Shown here one piece after another: positions 37,094 to 45,120 of a DNA stretch of 64,000 nucleotides; position 1 is the first letter of the stretch; every line of letters begins with the position of its first letter. The notes under the pieces were generated by a model. The model did not search any database and was not told the DNA's origin. It saw only the letters and a program-made list of their open reading frames with translations. The position numbers were made by a program, and so were the translations under genes. Source of the DNA: Pseudolabrys sp. Root1462 (GTDB lineage Bacteria; Pseudomonadota; Alphaproteobacteria; Rhizobiales; Xanthobacteraceae); the NCBI RefSeq assembly GCF_001426945.1, contig NZ_LMFS01000001.1, positions 1,678,741 to 1,742,740 of the forward strand. The letters are read 5' to 3'.

Positions 37094-37537
37094 ATGAGCT
37101 CGATCCCGGAATTGACCCGTCGGCCGCTTCCTTCGTTCGACGAATGGCTCAACACGCATGGCAACGGCAAGCGTGGCGACGGCTTTGAAGCCTTCCGCGA
37201 TCTTGCGGAGCGCACGCACGTCCAGAAGCTCGGTGCTTACGACGAGGCGACGACCTCATTTTTTCGCATGGTCACCGGCTTTCAGATCGCGATCGTTGAA
37301 CTTTGCAACATCGAAGAGCGGTTCGGACGAAAGCCTCATGAGATCATTTCGGTCATGCCGAGAGCGCTCGCGTGCTGCGCGGTCTATGCGACCGCCTCCG
37401 TCCTTCAAGACGAAGCGCCGATGCGCCGCCTAGCAAAGATCCTGACCGAAGAATTTCGTTTCGCCGCGAAAGAGGCGGCCGACCAAATCGAGGCCAGAAA
37501 GCTGAAACAATCGGAGGCCTCTGATCACCAGTCGTGA
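37094..37537 (+). CDS. Hypothetical phage protein
   Basis: 147 aa from the ATG giving MSSIPELTRRPLPSFDEWLN. Mostly helical: a central hydrophobic helix (SFFRMVTGFQIAIVELCNIE) and another around PRALACCAVYATASVLQD, then a charged C-terminal coiled segment. No family recognised. An overlapping frame upstream (MNREGR, 37021) is rejected. Confidence 0.68.
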   Translation: MSSIPELTRRPLPSFDEWLNTHGNGKRGDGFEAFRDLAERTHVQKLGAYDEATTSFFRMVTGFQIAIVELCNIEERFGRKPHEIISVMPRALACCAVYATASVLQDEAPMRRLAKILTEEFRFAAKEAADQIEARKLKQSEASDHQS

Positions 37538-37682
37538 TCCATCAGCTTACTGATGCGGTCATTGTCTCAAAATTCTTCTGCCCCTGTACCAAGTGCGTAA
37601 CCCGTAAATCTTTTGTTGCGTGCGTGATCGAGTTTCGAATGACCGGGATAACCCCGGCCAATTCTTACCCGAGGGGGAAGCT

Positions 37683-37970
37683 ATGTCTGAATTTCAGTTC
37701 AAAGTGTCGCAGCGTGTTTTTCTGCCGGCCGAGCTGATTGCTCACTACGGCAGCGGCGCGCTGATCCAAGGCGTCATCACGTCGCGCGAAAGCTTCCTCG
37801 GCCGCGAACCGAAGTATAATTTTCAGTTCCTGGCGCACGATGAAGTCGGCGAAAACGGCGCGCTTCAGGTGTTGCCCGGTAGCTGTGCCGAGTCGGCGCT
37901 GATCGCGGCTCAACCCGAGTTCGCGGCGGCTGCGACGGCGAAATCCAAGTCCAAGCGCAATCGTCGCTAA
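37683..37970 (+). CDS. Hypothetical phage protein
   Basis: 95 aa, with GAGGGGGA upstream of the ATG. Beta-rich N-terminal part (FKVSQRVFLPAELIAHYGSG), an ESALIAAQPEFAAAA segment, and a very basic tail (KSKSKRNRR) that could bind nucleic acid. Function unknown. Confidence 0.68.
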   Translation: MSEFQFKVSQRVFLPAELIAHYGSGALIQGVITSRESFLGREPKYNFQFLAHDEVGENGALQVLPGSCAESALIAAQPEFAAAATAKSKSKRNRR

Positions 37971-37985
37971 CCGGACTCCGCCGCC

Positions 37986-38468
37986 ATGCCCGTCACGCCC
38001 ATACAGCGCCTGCAGTGCGCCTTGAAAGCCCGCCCGCGTCGTGATCGCCCGTCGATCGCGCGCGCGGCCGGCGTCGGGCCCACGGCGCTTGCCCGGGCCG
38101 CGGCAGGCCAAGACGTCCGGGCCGACGCATATCTCAAGATTTGCGCCGGCCTGGGCATCGACTCACGAACCGGAGAGGCGTCGCCGAGCCGGCGTCTCGG
38201 CGATCTCAACTGGAAGATGCTCGGCCTTGCCATCGAACTACGCCGCCGGGTCCGCAAGCTTGGCTCGCAGCGTCACGTGGTCGCCCTGATCGGCGGACGC
38301 GTCTCACTCGCCACGCTCTGCCGCGTCGAAAACGGCAAACCGATATCGGTCAACAACCTCCTGACCATCTGCGAATTCCTCGGCATTCCGCCGGAGCACT
38401 ACTGCGCCGAGCCGGATTTGTCCCACGTGAAACGCATAAGTGAAACAAACGAGGGGAGGGCGGCATGA
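37986..38468 (+). CDS. Phage regulator with two tandem HTH motifs
   Basis: 160 aa. Two XRE-like helix-turn-helix units occur in series: RPSIARAAGVGPTALARAAA with AYLKICAGLGID (residues 19-60), and VVALIGGRVSLATLCRVENG with NNLLTICEFLGIPPEHYC (residues 96-145). One chain could thus bind DNA like a dimer. Position downstream of cro suggests an early regulator, perhaps CII- or anti-repressor-like. Confidence 0.68.
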   Translation: MPVTPIQRLQCALKARPRRDRPSIARAAGVGPTALARAAAGQDVRADAYLKICAGLGIDSRTGEASPSRRLGDLNWKMLGLAIELRRRVRKLGSQRHVVALIGGRVSLATLCRVENGKPISVNNLLTICEFLGIPPEHYCAEPDLSHVKRISETNEGRAA

Positions 38469-39046
38469 CGGTCGAATTCGAAACCCTGCGCGAAGCCAAC
38501 CTCGTCCGCCAGGCCGAATGGGATAAGGCGGGTGGTATCGATCTGGCCTATCGCGGTAATGAAATGGCCGGTGAGATCGGCGAGGTGTTCGAAGTCGCCT
38601 ATTCGCTGATCGACCAGATGGCGCGCTTTGCTGAAGACCTCACCGACCTGCGCTCGCAGCTCGCCGACGAACTAGCCGATGCCGAAATCTGCATCGACCT
38701 GATCGCCATGAGCGAAGACCTGCCGGCGGTCGAGGCGCAGCTCGATGTTCGTCCCGAACACCAGGGTCGCTATAGCCTGCTCGACAAGGCCATGATTGCC
38801 ATGGCGCTTGGCGCCGGCGCTGGGCAGGCCTGCAACATCATTAAAAAGCTGGCCCGCGAACGGCTCGGCATTCGCGGCTCACGCGCGAGCAAAGCGGACT
38901 TATCCGCGGCGCTGTCAAAAGCCCTTCACGCTGCGCACCTTCTGGCATGGGTTGAGGGCATCGACTTGGATGCCGCCGTGCGCCGGAAGTTCAACGCGAC
39001 GTCAGCGAAGGTTGGACTGCAAACCCGCATGAAGGTGGCCGCGTGA
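38465..39046 (+). CDS. MazG-like nucleotide pyrophosphohydrolase domain protein
   Basis: 193 aa, with GGGGAGGG before the start and an overlap with the previous stop. The MazG/all-alpha NTP-PPase pattern is present: EMAGEIGEVFEVAYSL (E-x2-E) near residue 33 and LADELADAEICIDLIAM (E-x3-D) near residue 65. The C-terminal AVRRKFNATSAKVGLQTRM is the closing helix seen in phage MazG-like proteins. It would hydrolyse a nucleoside triphosphate, possibly modulating alarmone or dNTP pools during infection. Confidence 0.82.
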   Translation: MTVEFETLREANLVRQAEWDKAGGIDLAYRGNEMAGEIGEVFEVAYSLIDQMARFAEDLTDLRSQLADELADAEICIDLIAMSEDLPAVEAQLDVRPEHQGRYSLLDKAMIAMALGAGAGQACNIIKKLARERLGIRGSRASKADLSAALSKALHAAHLLAWVEGIDLDAAVRRKFNATSAKVGLQTRMKVAA

Positions 39047-39267
39047 AACAGTCCCGCGCCATGTCGCTTGTTGAAAGCCTCGCGAATATCGCGATCGGCT
39101 ACGGCATTCAGTGCGCAGCGTTCGCGCTGTTTCTGCCGCTCTTCGGTTTCCGCCCGAGCCTGCACGACACACTTGTCTTCGGGCTGATCATGACTGTGGT
39201 GAGCGTAGTGCGTTCATACGCGCTGCGTCGTCTCTTCGAAGCCATCCGCATCAGGGGTGCAGCATGA
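39043..39267 (+). CDS. Small phage membrane protein (DUF7220-like)
   Basis: 74 aa, ATG overlapping the previous stop (GTGAAAC context). Two membrane helices: YGIQCAAFALFLPLFGF and LHDTLVFGLIMTVVSVVRSY, ending in RRLFEAIR. The opening MSLVESLANIAIGYG and the closing motif are, to my recollection, those of a widespread phage family of unknown role. Confidence 0.75.
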   Translation: MKQSRAMSLVESLANIAIGYGIQCAAFALFLPLFGFRPSLHDTLVFGLIMTVVSVVRSYALRRLFEAIRIRGAA

Positions 39268-39470
39268 AAGACACGATTATCGCGACCGCGCAGTTCATCG
39301 GCATCATGGCCATCCCCGTCGGCATCCTCGTCATCGTCATGCTGCGGTACTGGAACAACCGCCTCAACCGCGCGGACGAAAGCGACGTCACCGGCATCAA
39401 CGCCATCCCGGCCGAATGGCCTGCCGATTCGCTTTCTCGTGAATTCGAACAAGAGCCGAGGGGGATGTGA
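39264..39470 (+). CDS. Small single-span membrane protein
   Basis: 68 aa, ATGA overlap with the previous gene. One helix (IGIMAIPVGILVIVMLRYW) and a polar C-terminus. Cotranscribed with the preceding membrane protein. Function unknown. Confidence 0.65.
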   Translation: MKDTIIATAQFIGIMAIPVGILVIVMLRYWNNRLNRADESDVTGINAIPAEWPADSLSREFEQEPRGM

Positions 39471-39835
39471 TGGCGCCAAGACCTTGGACGAAGGCCGACA
39501 ACGATCTTTTGCTCGATTGGTACGGGTTGAAACACATCGGATGGGGCTCGATCGGGCTCAAGCTCAATCGCACGCCGCAGGCATGCGCCGCTCAATACCA
39601 GCGCCTTCAAAATCCGCAGCGCGAAAAACCCTTCATGACGCTGTCGGAGATTCACGACGCGCGCCTCACGGAACGCGGGCGCAAGCGTGAAGCCGAGCGC
39701 GAAGCCCGAATCCAAGCGGCAACGGCGCGAGCCGAGGCGGAATTAGCCGAAGGCCGCATCACCTCGACCTATTTCGGCGATCCGCCTCCTGGCTGGTCTG
39801 CGCTCGACCGCAAACGGAAGGTCGAGCACGCATGA
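39470..39835 (+). CDS. Myb/SANT-like DNA-binding phage protein
   Basis: 121 aa. The N-terminal WTKADNDLLLDWYGLKHIGW, then GSIGLKLNRTPQACAAQYQR, is a Myb/SANT-type three-helix motif with the characteristic aromatic spacing. The rest is a long Arg/Glu/Ala-rich helix (RGRKREAEREARIQAATARA). Probably DNA-binding. Confidence 0.68.
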   Translation: MAPRPWTKADNDLLLDWYGLKHIGWGSIGLKLNRTPQACAAQYQRLQNPQREKPFMTLSEIHDARLTERGRKREAEREARIQAATARAEAELAEGRITSTYFGDPPPGWSALDRKRKVEHA

Positions 39836-40101
39836 GCGCTCGCATTCCCGAAACAGCAATCCGCTGCGCCTATCTCTGGCCGTGCAATCTCGCGCATGCG
39901 GCATTCACGCTGTCGAAGTCGTGGTCCACGAAGATCACCGCACATGATCTCGACGTGCTGTTCGACGCGCACTGCGTCAATCACCCGCTGCTGCATGAAC
40001 TCGGCGCGCGGCCGGTCAAGGGATTCGACCAGGCCAACGAGCACGTCAAGCTGGCGAAACGCCTTATGGAGGATGACCACAATGCTTGCGCCGAACTCTG
40101 A
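39832..40101 (+). CDS. Hypothetical phage protein
   Basis: 89 aa, ATGA overlap upstream and overlapping the next start. Several Cys/His (CAYLWPC, DAHCVNHPLLHEL) but no canonical zinc pattern. Function unknown. Confidence 0.65.
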   Translation: MSARIPETAIRCAYLWPCNLAHAAFTLSKSWSTKITAHDLDVLFDAHCVNHPLLHELGARPVKGFDQANEHVKLAKRLMEDDHNACAEL

Positions 40102-40351
40102 GCGTGAACGGCTTCCCGACTGCGTAGGCTGTCGCAAGCCACTGTTCGTCGGCGATATGGGCTTCGCCTATGAGGATGAACTCTGCTGCGCCGAATGCGC
40201 GCCGACCTACGAACAGGCCAAAGCCGAGTGGGAAGAGCAAAAGGACGAGCCTCAAGACAACCCCGAAGCCTACGCCGAATTCTGCAAAGCCTATGACGCG
40301 CACATCGCCGCCGGCGGCAAGCCGAGCGATCAATGCGTCACGGTGCTGTGA
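40082..40351 (+). CDS. Zinc-ribbon-like small phage protein
   Basis: 89 aa. CVGC near residue 14 and CCAEC near residue 35 form a typical four-Cys zinc ribbon. An acidic helical tail (AKAEWEEQKDEPQDNPEAYA) follows. It overlaps both neighbours, as in a tightly packed operon. Confidence 0.65.
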   Translation: MLAPNSERERLPDCVGCRKPLFVGDMGFAYEDELCCAECAPTYEQAKAEWEEQKDEPQDNPEAYAEFCKAYDAHIAAGGKPSDQCVTVL

Positions 40352-40503
40352 TGACCGATGCCCTGACCCTTGTCGTCGGCACATTCATGGCGGTCGTGGC
40401 CGGCGCGATGGCCTTCACCTTCGGCGCCGCCATCGTATGCCGCTGGCTCAAATGGGCGCCCGTCAACATCAACGTCACGATCAACCCGTCGGAGGAACCG
40501 TGA
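40351..40503 (+). CDS. Very small single-span membrane protein
   Basis: 50 aa. The ATG overlaps the previous stop and the stop overlaps the methyltransferase GTG. One membrane helix (VVGTFMAVVAGAMAFTFGAA) and a short polar tail (VNINVTINPSEEP). The conserved packing supports it as a real gene despite its size. Confidence 0.6.
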   Translation: MTDALTLVVGTFMAVVAGAMAFTFGAAIVCRWLKWAPVNINVTINPSEEP

Positions 40504-41609
40504 CGCAGCTCGCCCTTTACGAGACCGCGCGCGCCGCGCTCGCCGAGTGCCGCCGCGTCGACGAGGTCAAGGAAATCCGCGACAAGGCGGAAGCCGTCCG
40601 CGCCTACGCCCGCATGGCGCGCGACGTGCAGCTCGAGATGGACGCCGCCGAACTGCGCCTGCGTGCCGAACGACGCATGGGAATCCTCGTCGCCAGCATG
40701 AAAGCCACGGGCGAACTGCACGTCGGCGGCCGTCCGAAAACCGGTACCGATGAGGAACCGGTTTCCAAGGTCAAGCTCGACGATCTCGGCATCGACAAAA
40801 AGCTCTCCGCGCGCTCACAGAAGGTCGGCGGCATCGCCGAGCAGGCATTCGAGGCCATGGTCGCGCGGACGCGCCAGCGCATCGCGGACGGCGCTGGCAA
40901 GGTATCTCTCGACGTCATCAACGATCTGAAAAAGGCGGATGCCAAGGCCGCGCATGCCGCCCGTGTTCATCAAGGTTGCGACGTTGACGACCTCGCTACA
41001 CTGATCGCCGAAGGCCGGAAGTTCGGCGCCATCCTGATCGACCCGCCATGGAAGTTCGCCGCCCGCGGCGCGGGCGGCGACGGCCGATCTGCCGGCGAGC
41101 ACTACACGACGTCCGGCCTCGATCCGATCAAGGCGCTGCCGCTCGCCGATCTCGCCGCCGACAACTGCGTCATGTTCATGTGGATGGTCGATTGGTGCCC
41201 AAAGTGGGCGTTCGAACTGATCGAGCATTGGGGCTTCGATCACAAGACGACGGCTTTCACCTGGGCCAAGGAAAATGCTTCGGGTGAAGGCTGGCACATG
41301 GGGCAGGGTTATTGGACCCGCTCCAATCCGGAAGATTGCTGGCTCGCAACGCGCGGTCATCCGCAGCGCATGAATGCCGACGTGCGGCAACTCATTGTCG
41401 CGCCGGTCATGGAGCACAGCCGCAAGCCCGATGAGATCCACGACCGCATCATGCGGCTGGTCGAAGGCCCGTATCTCGAAATCTATGCGCGCCGGCCGCG
41501 TGACGGCTGGGTGACGTGGGGCAATGAAATCTCACGCGAGCAATTCGCGCGCGACGCCGCCGGCCAACCCATCACCCACGATGAAAAGACAGGGGAGGTG
41601 GTGGAGTGA
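40500..41609 (+). CDS. MT-A70 family adenine methyltransferase
   Basis: 369 aa from a GTG start inside an overlap; the frame is open further upstream, but that part covers other genes. The catalytic motif DPPW lies at residues 181-184 (AILIDPPWKF), the hallmark of MT-A70 N6-adenine methyltransferases. It is followed by CVMFMWMVDWCPKWAFELIE and the SAM-pocket region EDCWLATRGHP. The N-terminal 150 residues are helical and may recognise DNA. In a phage it would methylate its DNA, for protection from restriction or for replication control. Confidence 0.88.
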   Translation: MTQLALYETARAALAECRRVDEVKEIRDKAEAVRAYARMARDVQLEMDAAELRLRAERRMGILVASMKATGELHVGGRPKTGTDEEPVSKVKLDDLGIDKKLSARSQKVGGIAEQAFEAMVARTRQRIADGAGKVSLDVINDLKKADAKAAHAARVHQGCDVDDLATLIAEGRKFGAILIDPPWKFAARGAGGDGRSAGEHYTTSGLDPIKALPLADLAADNCVMFMWMVDWCPKWAFELIEHWGFDHKTTAFTWAKENASGEGWHMGQGYWTRSNPEDCWLATRGHPQRMNADVRQLIVAPVMEHSRKPDEIHDRIMRLVEGPYLEIYARRPRDGWVTWGNEISREQFARDAAGQPITHDEKTGEVVE

Positions 41610-41866
41610 CCCGTCACCGCTGGGATCACGACAAAGAAAAGCGCCTCGCCGCATGCGAAAGCCCGGACGGAAACGGACGGACGGAACGCCCATGCGAGCG
41701 CTGCGGTCTCATCAAGATCACCGTGCATCCGCCTCAAGGCCTTCCCTGGAGAGAGTGGCGAACGAAGGAAGGTTACCCACGGCAGGGCGAGATGACGCCG
41801 CCGTGTGTCGCGCAAACGGTGCCTGAGATTGCTTCAGAGACGACGGCAGAGGTGATTGCGGTATGA
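41606..41866 (+). CDS. Hypothetical phage protein
   Basis: 86 aa, GTG start with GGGGAGGTGG upstream. Contains CERCGLIKIT, half of a zinc knuckle, and PWREWRTKEGY. Coupled to both neighbours by overlaps. Function unknown. Confidence 0.6.
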   Translation: MTRHRWDHDKEKRLAACESPDGNGRTERPCERCGLIKITVHPPQGLPWREWRTKEGYPRQGEMTPPCVAQTVPEIASETTAEVIAV

Positions 41867-42237
41867 ACACCGAAGGTCTGACAAAACAGCAAATCCGCGT
41901 GCTCGAATTCATCATCGAGTCGATCGAGCATCGAGGTCTGTCGCCGACGCTCGAGGAAATCCGTGTTCACCTCGGCCGCAAGAGCCGTGGCAGCGTGCAT
42001 CAGATCCTCGTCGGCTTGCGTGACCGCAATCGGATTCGGTGGACCGAAGGCTGCAACCGCTCCATCACCATCGTCGGCAACAAGGCACAACATCGCTTGC
42101 CGGCCGATCTTCAAGCCAAGCTGGAAGCCTATTGCAAGGCTCACAATGAGCGGCCGAGCGATGTGCTGGCTGATGCCCTGACTTTGCATTTTGACGCGCT
42201 GGAAGCAGCTGGCACGAACGCTGAGGTGGTCGCCTGA
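41863..42237 (+). CDS. LexA-like DNA-binding domain protein without peptidase
   Basis: 124 aa. The N-terminal winged HTH is LexA-like: LTKQQIRVLEFIIESIEHRG, then LSPTLEEIRVHLGRKSRGSV. No S24 peptidase domain follows. Instead the last 45 residues (LPADLQAKLEAYCKAHNERP, SDVLADALTLHF) look like a ribbon-helix-helix-type unit. It could compete with host LexA or regulate the phage early genes. Confidence 0.75.
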   Translation: MNTEGLTKQQIRVLEFIIESIEHRGLSPTLEEIRVHLGRKSRGSVHQILVGLRDRNRIRWTEGCNRSITIVGNKAQHRLPADLQAKLEAYCKAHNERPSDVLADALTLHFDALEAAGTNAEVVA

Positions 42238-42770
42238 TGAACCCACTCTCCACCATCATCGCCGCCGCGGTCGCCGACGCCGTTGCCGCCAATGTCCGGC
42301 TTTTCGATCCGAAGAAAATCGAACGCGCTCCGGACGCACTAACGCGCGATATCGTCAAGGCCCTCACACGATCGACGAAGGAAGGCGAAGCGGAAGCCCA
42401 GACGGAAGCGGAAGACGCCCCGTTCGAATGGCTGCCGGCCGATAGTCGCCGGGCAAAGGCTTACGTCAATCTCCGCATTGCAGCGCATTGCCTGTCACGC
42501 GCTGCGGAAAAGGATGGGCTCATTTATGTGCCGCGAGAGGCGGACGGCCCGGCCATGCTCGCTTTCGCAGATTGGACGCCAGCGCAAGGGGTAATCGGCA
42601 TATCGAACGTCGCCCAGATGACCGCGTGGCGCGACTTCTATGACCGCGTGCTGCCGAATGTCGCGCGGCGCCCGCAAGGCAACTCGATGACCGCGCCATG
42701 GCCCTGGCCGCCCTCGAAAGAGGGCAAGACCTATGACGCCGACGCCCAAGAGGAAATGCCCGCGCCGTGA
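42237..42770 (+). CDS. Hypothetical phage protein
   Basis: 177 aa, TGATG overlap upstream and an overlap with the O-like gene downstream. Acidic region (STKEGEAEAQTEAEDAPFEW), then a helical core (RAKAYVNLRIAAHCLSRAAE). No family recognised. Position next to the replication genes suggests a replication-related role. Confidence 0.65.
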   Translation: MNPLSTIIAAAVADAVAANVRLFDPKKIERAPDALTRDIVKALTRSTKEGEAEAQTEAEDAPFEWLPADSRRAKAYVNLRIAAHCLSRAAEKDGLIYVPREADGPAMLAFADWTPAQGVIGISNVAQMTAWRDFYDRVLPNVARRPQGNSMTAPWPWPPSKEGKTYDADAQEEMPAP

Positions 42771-43648
42771 CTGACCGCCGCTATTCCATCACGCCCGCGC
42801 GGGCCTATACCGACGCGCGCCTCGAGGGCCGGGATCTTCACGTCCTGGGCTTCCTTGGCATGCACACCGACAAGCTCGGCTGGTGTTTCCTGTCGCAGGG
42901 CACGATCGCGACGGCGCTGCGCTGTGGCCGCGCGACAGTGCAGCGCTCGCTCGATCGGCTTATCGACGCCGGCTATGTCCAGAAGCGCGAGTTTATCGGC
43001 GCGCGCCCCCATGCGTGCCACGCATACCGTGTTATTATGGACCTTGACGACCCAGAAATCGAACCGCCGGCCGATGCCGGCGCCGACGATGATGGCGGTC
43101 CGAGGTGCCCACCAGCGGGCACCTCACCCGGAGGTGCATCACCAGCGGGCACCGGTGCCCAGCCAAGGCCGGGCACCTCCGACGCCGAGGTGCCCACGCA
43201 TGCACGGGCACATAACGACCAAGACTCTGGTGGTAGTGGTGGTGACGCGCGCGCGCGAAGCCAGATCAGCCCTGAAGCATTTCAGCTTGCCGACGAGATC
43301 GGCGTCATCGCCGGCTATCCAAAACGGATCGACTGGCCTCTCGGCTGGTGCGGAGCGCCAGAGCGAATTGATCGGTGGTTCAAAAAGGGCTGGCGAAGCG
43401 AAACCGCAATCGCGGTAGCTCGGGCTGTGATGGCTGGCAAACGCGATGGCCCTCCGCAGACGATCCAGTATTTCGAAAAGGCCATTGATCGCGAGATGGC
43501 GCGCCTATCAGCCCCCATGCCGACGACGGAGCAAAACGATGTTCAAACAGGTCGCGCTCGTAGCCCGGGAAATAATCGACCCTCAGGCAACGCCTTCGCC
43601 GGCATCTCTGCCAGTTTGCGCGGCAGACAAGCCACCGGCGCGGATTGA
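42767..43648 (+). CDS. Replication initiator-like protein (O-like)
   Basis: 293 aa. The N-terminal winged helix (VLGFLGMHTDKLGWCFLSQG, then TIATALRCGRATVQRSLDRL) is the replication-protein/HTH_36 type found in lambda-O-like initiators. A low-complexity Pro-Gly-Ala linker (residues 97-165) is encoded by DNA carrying repeated GGTGCCC/GGGCACC motifs. The C-terminal part (RIDRWFKKGWRSETAIAVAR) could recruit the partner protein. Placement and internal repeats match a phage initiator with its origin inside the gene. Confidence 0.68.
   Translation: MTDRRYSITPARAYTDARLEGRDLHVLGFLGMHTDKLGWCFLSQGTIATALRCGRATVQRSLDRLIDAGYVQKREFIGARPHACHAYRVIMDLDDPEIEPPADAGADDDGGPRCPPAGTSPGGASPAGTGAQPRPGTSDAEVPTHARAHNDQDSGGSGGDARARSQISPEAFQLADEIGVIAGYPKRIDWPLGWCGAPERIDRWFKKGWRSETAIAVARAVMAGKRDGPPQTIQYFEKAIDREMARLSAPMPTTEQNDVQTGRARSPGNNRPSGNAFAGISASLRGRQATGAD
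43104..43211. repeat. Iteron-like GGTGCCC/GGGCACC cluster, candidate phage origin
   Basis: Six exact copies in either orientation start at 43104, 43117, 43147, 43154, 43171 and 43189, with near copies at 43133 and 43206, all within 108 bp of the O-like gene. The pair at 43147-43160 is abutting and perfectly palindromic. Confidence 0.6.
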
Positions 43649-44147
43649 TCGAACCTGCGATATAGACATTCCTCGGGCCGTGTGGTCACGCATCAAGATC
43701 GATGGCGAGCCACGGAAGGTGATGCGAGCGCTGTTGCCATCGGAGCGCAGCGCGCTCGGAAGGCGGCAAGGCAAGCTGACATCGGCGCTGGCGCCAGTGC
43801 AGGAAGCACAGACAGACCGCGTTGCCTTGGCGATATCCGACATGTTCGCAGGCTTTCGCTCTGTCATGCGCAACGTCGATCCCGAGTCGGCTGTGGCGAT
43901 GATCGACGGCATGCGCCGGATGCTGGCCGATCTGCCGGCCTGGGCGATCGAGGAAGGGTGTCGCTCGATCCAGCGGGGCCGTTCCGGCCTCGATCACAAG
44001 TACATGCCGAACGACAACGAAATCTATGACGTGTGCGAAGCGCTGGTGAAGCCGTACCGCGAGCGCTTGCTCGAATGCGATGCGCTGCTGACCGCGCCAA
44101 TCGAAGCCCGGGCGGAAGCCCCTAAGCAACTCGACAAAGCAGGGTGA
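43539..44147 (+). CDS. Putative replication partner protein (P-like)
   Basis: 202 aa from the ATG at 43539, with GGAG 8 nt upstream, overlapping the O-like gene by 110 bp. The helical C-terminal half (SDMFAGFRSVMRNVDPESAV, then DLPAWAIEEGCRSIQRGRSG) has the style of small phage helicase-loader or accessory proteins. No ATP-binding motif is present. Function inferred mainly from position. Confidence 0.6.
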   Translation: MFKQVALVAREIIDPQATPSPASLPVCAADKPPARIDRTCDIDIPRAVWSRIKIDGEPRKVMRALLPSERSALGRRQGKLTSALAPVQEAQTDRVALAISDMFAGFRSVMRNVDPESAVAMIDGMRRMLADLPAWAIEEGCRSIQRGRSGLDHKYMPNDNEIYDVCEALVKPYRERLLECDALLTAPIEARAEAPKQLDKAG

Positions 44148-44150
44148 GGA

Positions 44151-44762
44151 ATGGACATGCTGGCGAAACCTGAGATTTTCACCGAAAACGATCTCAAGCG
44201 TGACCGCGTGCTCGACGCTATCGCCCGGAGTCCTCTGGCCGCGAGCCCTCCGAATAAAACGCGCGGGCGCTATTACATCGTGACGACGCTGGCCAACCAT
44301 GAGGGCATCGTCTGCGGGCACATGATAGCGCGCCGCTTTGGGCTTTATCAGCCTAGAAAACCGTCGTCCTATGTGATCAAGGGCAGGAAGCGCCAAGTCA
44401 TGCGCAGTCTCGCCCCGGGCTACCTGTTCGTCATGAGTTGGGACATCGAGCGCGACTATCGCCTCATTCTCTCAATCCCAGGCGTGACCGGCATCATCAG
44501 CACGCCGATCCCGGACGAACAGGTGAACAAGCTTCGCGCCGCCGAAAACCGCGAGCGCCCGATGGTCTACATGGAAGACGTGGTGAAGGTGCGCAAGCGC
44601 CGGAAGAAATATTCACAGGTCATCACCCAACGTGAAGCCACTGTGAAGGATAACGAAATCGTGTCGGTGACCTCCTACAGCGCATGGGCTGAGATCGCCG
44701 CCCTTGCGGAGCCGGAGAGAATCGGAAAGCTTCACGCTGCCCTAGGGCTCGCAGCTTCGTAG
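44151..44762 (+). CDS. NusG-like protein, candidate late antiterminator
   Basis: 203 aa; the ATG at 44151 or the one two codons on may be used. The middle has the NusG N-terminal (NGN) fold: GRYYIVTTLANHEGIVCGHM, then MRSLAPGYLFVMSWDIERDY and LILSIPGVTGIISTPIPDEQ. The PGYLFV motif marks NusG/RfaH relatives that bind RNA polymerase. A clear KOW domain is not seen; a basic segment (VKVRKRRKKYSQVI) takes its place. It is the last gene before three terminators and the late operon, the place of lambda Q. Confidence 0.8.
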   Translation: MDMLAKPEIFTENDLKRDRVLDAIARSPLAASPPNKTRGRYYIVTTLANHEGIVCGHMIARRFGLYQPRKPSSYVIKGRKRQVMRSLAPGYLFVMSWDIERDYRLILSIPGVTGIISTPIPDEQVNKLRAAENRERPMVYMEDVVKVRKRRKKYSQVITQREATVKDNEIVSVTSYSAWAEIAALAEPERIGKLHAALGLAAS

Positions 44763-44866
44763 CACTTCGCCATTCCCTGTCGGGCTATCCGATATCGGCG
44801 ATGCAGACTCGGCGCGGTGCCCAGCCAATCAGGTCATCCCTGTGGATTTGCAACGCATTGGAACTG

Positions 44867-44888
44867 AGCCCGGCCGTGCCGGGCTTTG
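44867..44888 (+). terminator. Intrinsic terminator 1 before the late genes
   Basis: AGCCCGG-N5-CCGGGCT stem of 7 bp followed by TTGTC. It lies about 105 bp after the NusG-like gene. Confidence 0.7.
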
Positions 44889-44977
44889 TCGTTCATAGGG
44901 TAGTAGCCCAGTTGAACCGGTAACGGCAGCGGCAATAACCCCGGGATGCATCGCCCCGATGGGCTGCCTCAAGTATC

Positions 44978-45011
44978 AAGGCCCGGACGCCACAAGCATC
45001 CGGGCCTTTGT
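44978..45011 (+). terminator. Intrinsic terminator 2 before the late genes
   Basis: AAGGCCCGGA pairs perfectly with TCCGGGCCTT (10 bp), followed by TTGTC. The 3' half, CCGGGC(C)TTTGTCGT, is shared with terminator 1, suggesting duplication. Confidence 0.75.
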
Positions 45012-45085
45012 CGTCTAAGGATAGCGGCTGCGTCGATCACCATCTTCACAGCCATGCCCTCCTTGGGCGTTTCCTCCCTAGACTT

Positions 45086-45120
45086 GGGCCGTTGATCGGG
45101 GATCGATCAGCGGCCCCTTT
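45086..45120 (+). terminator. Intrinsic terminator 3 before the late genes
   Basis: GGGCCGTTGATCG (45086-45098) pairs with CGATCAGCGGCCC (45104-45116), a 13-bp stem with one G-T pair and a 5-nt loop. CTTTC follows, 7 bp before the HNH gene start. Confidence 0.7.

Noticed and set aside
35742-37097. 451-aa + strand frame after cro
   Set aside because: It mirrors the minus-strand gene at 35748-36044 and then covers the 36323 gene in another frame. The composition is not protein-like.
37021-37188. 56-aa frame beginning MNREGR
   Set aside because: Overlaps most of the start of a better-supported gene and shows no domain.
40170-40499. Longer N-terminus for the MT-A70 gene
   Set aside because: The extension overlaps two small coupled genes; the GTG at 40500 sits in a normal stop/start overlap.
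43100-43215. CRISPR array
   Set aside because: The repeated unit is only 7 bp, occurs in both orientations with irregular spacing, and lies in a coding frame. It fits iterons, not CRISPR.
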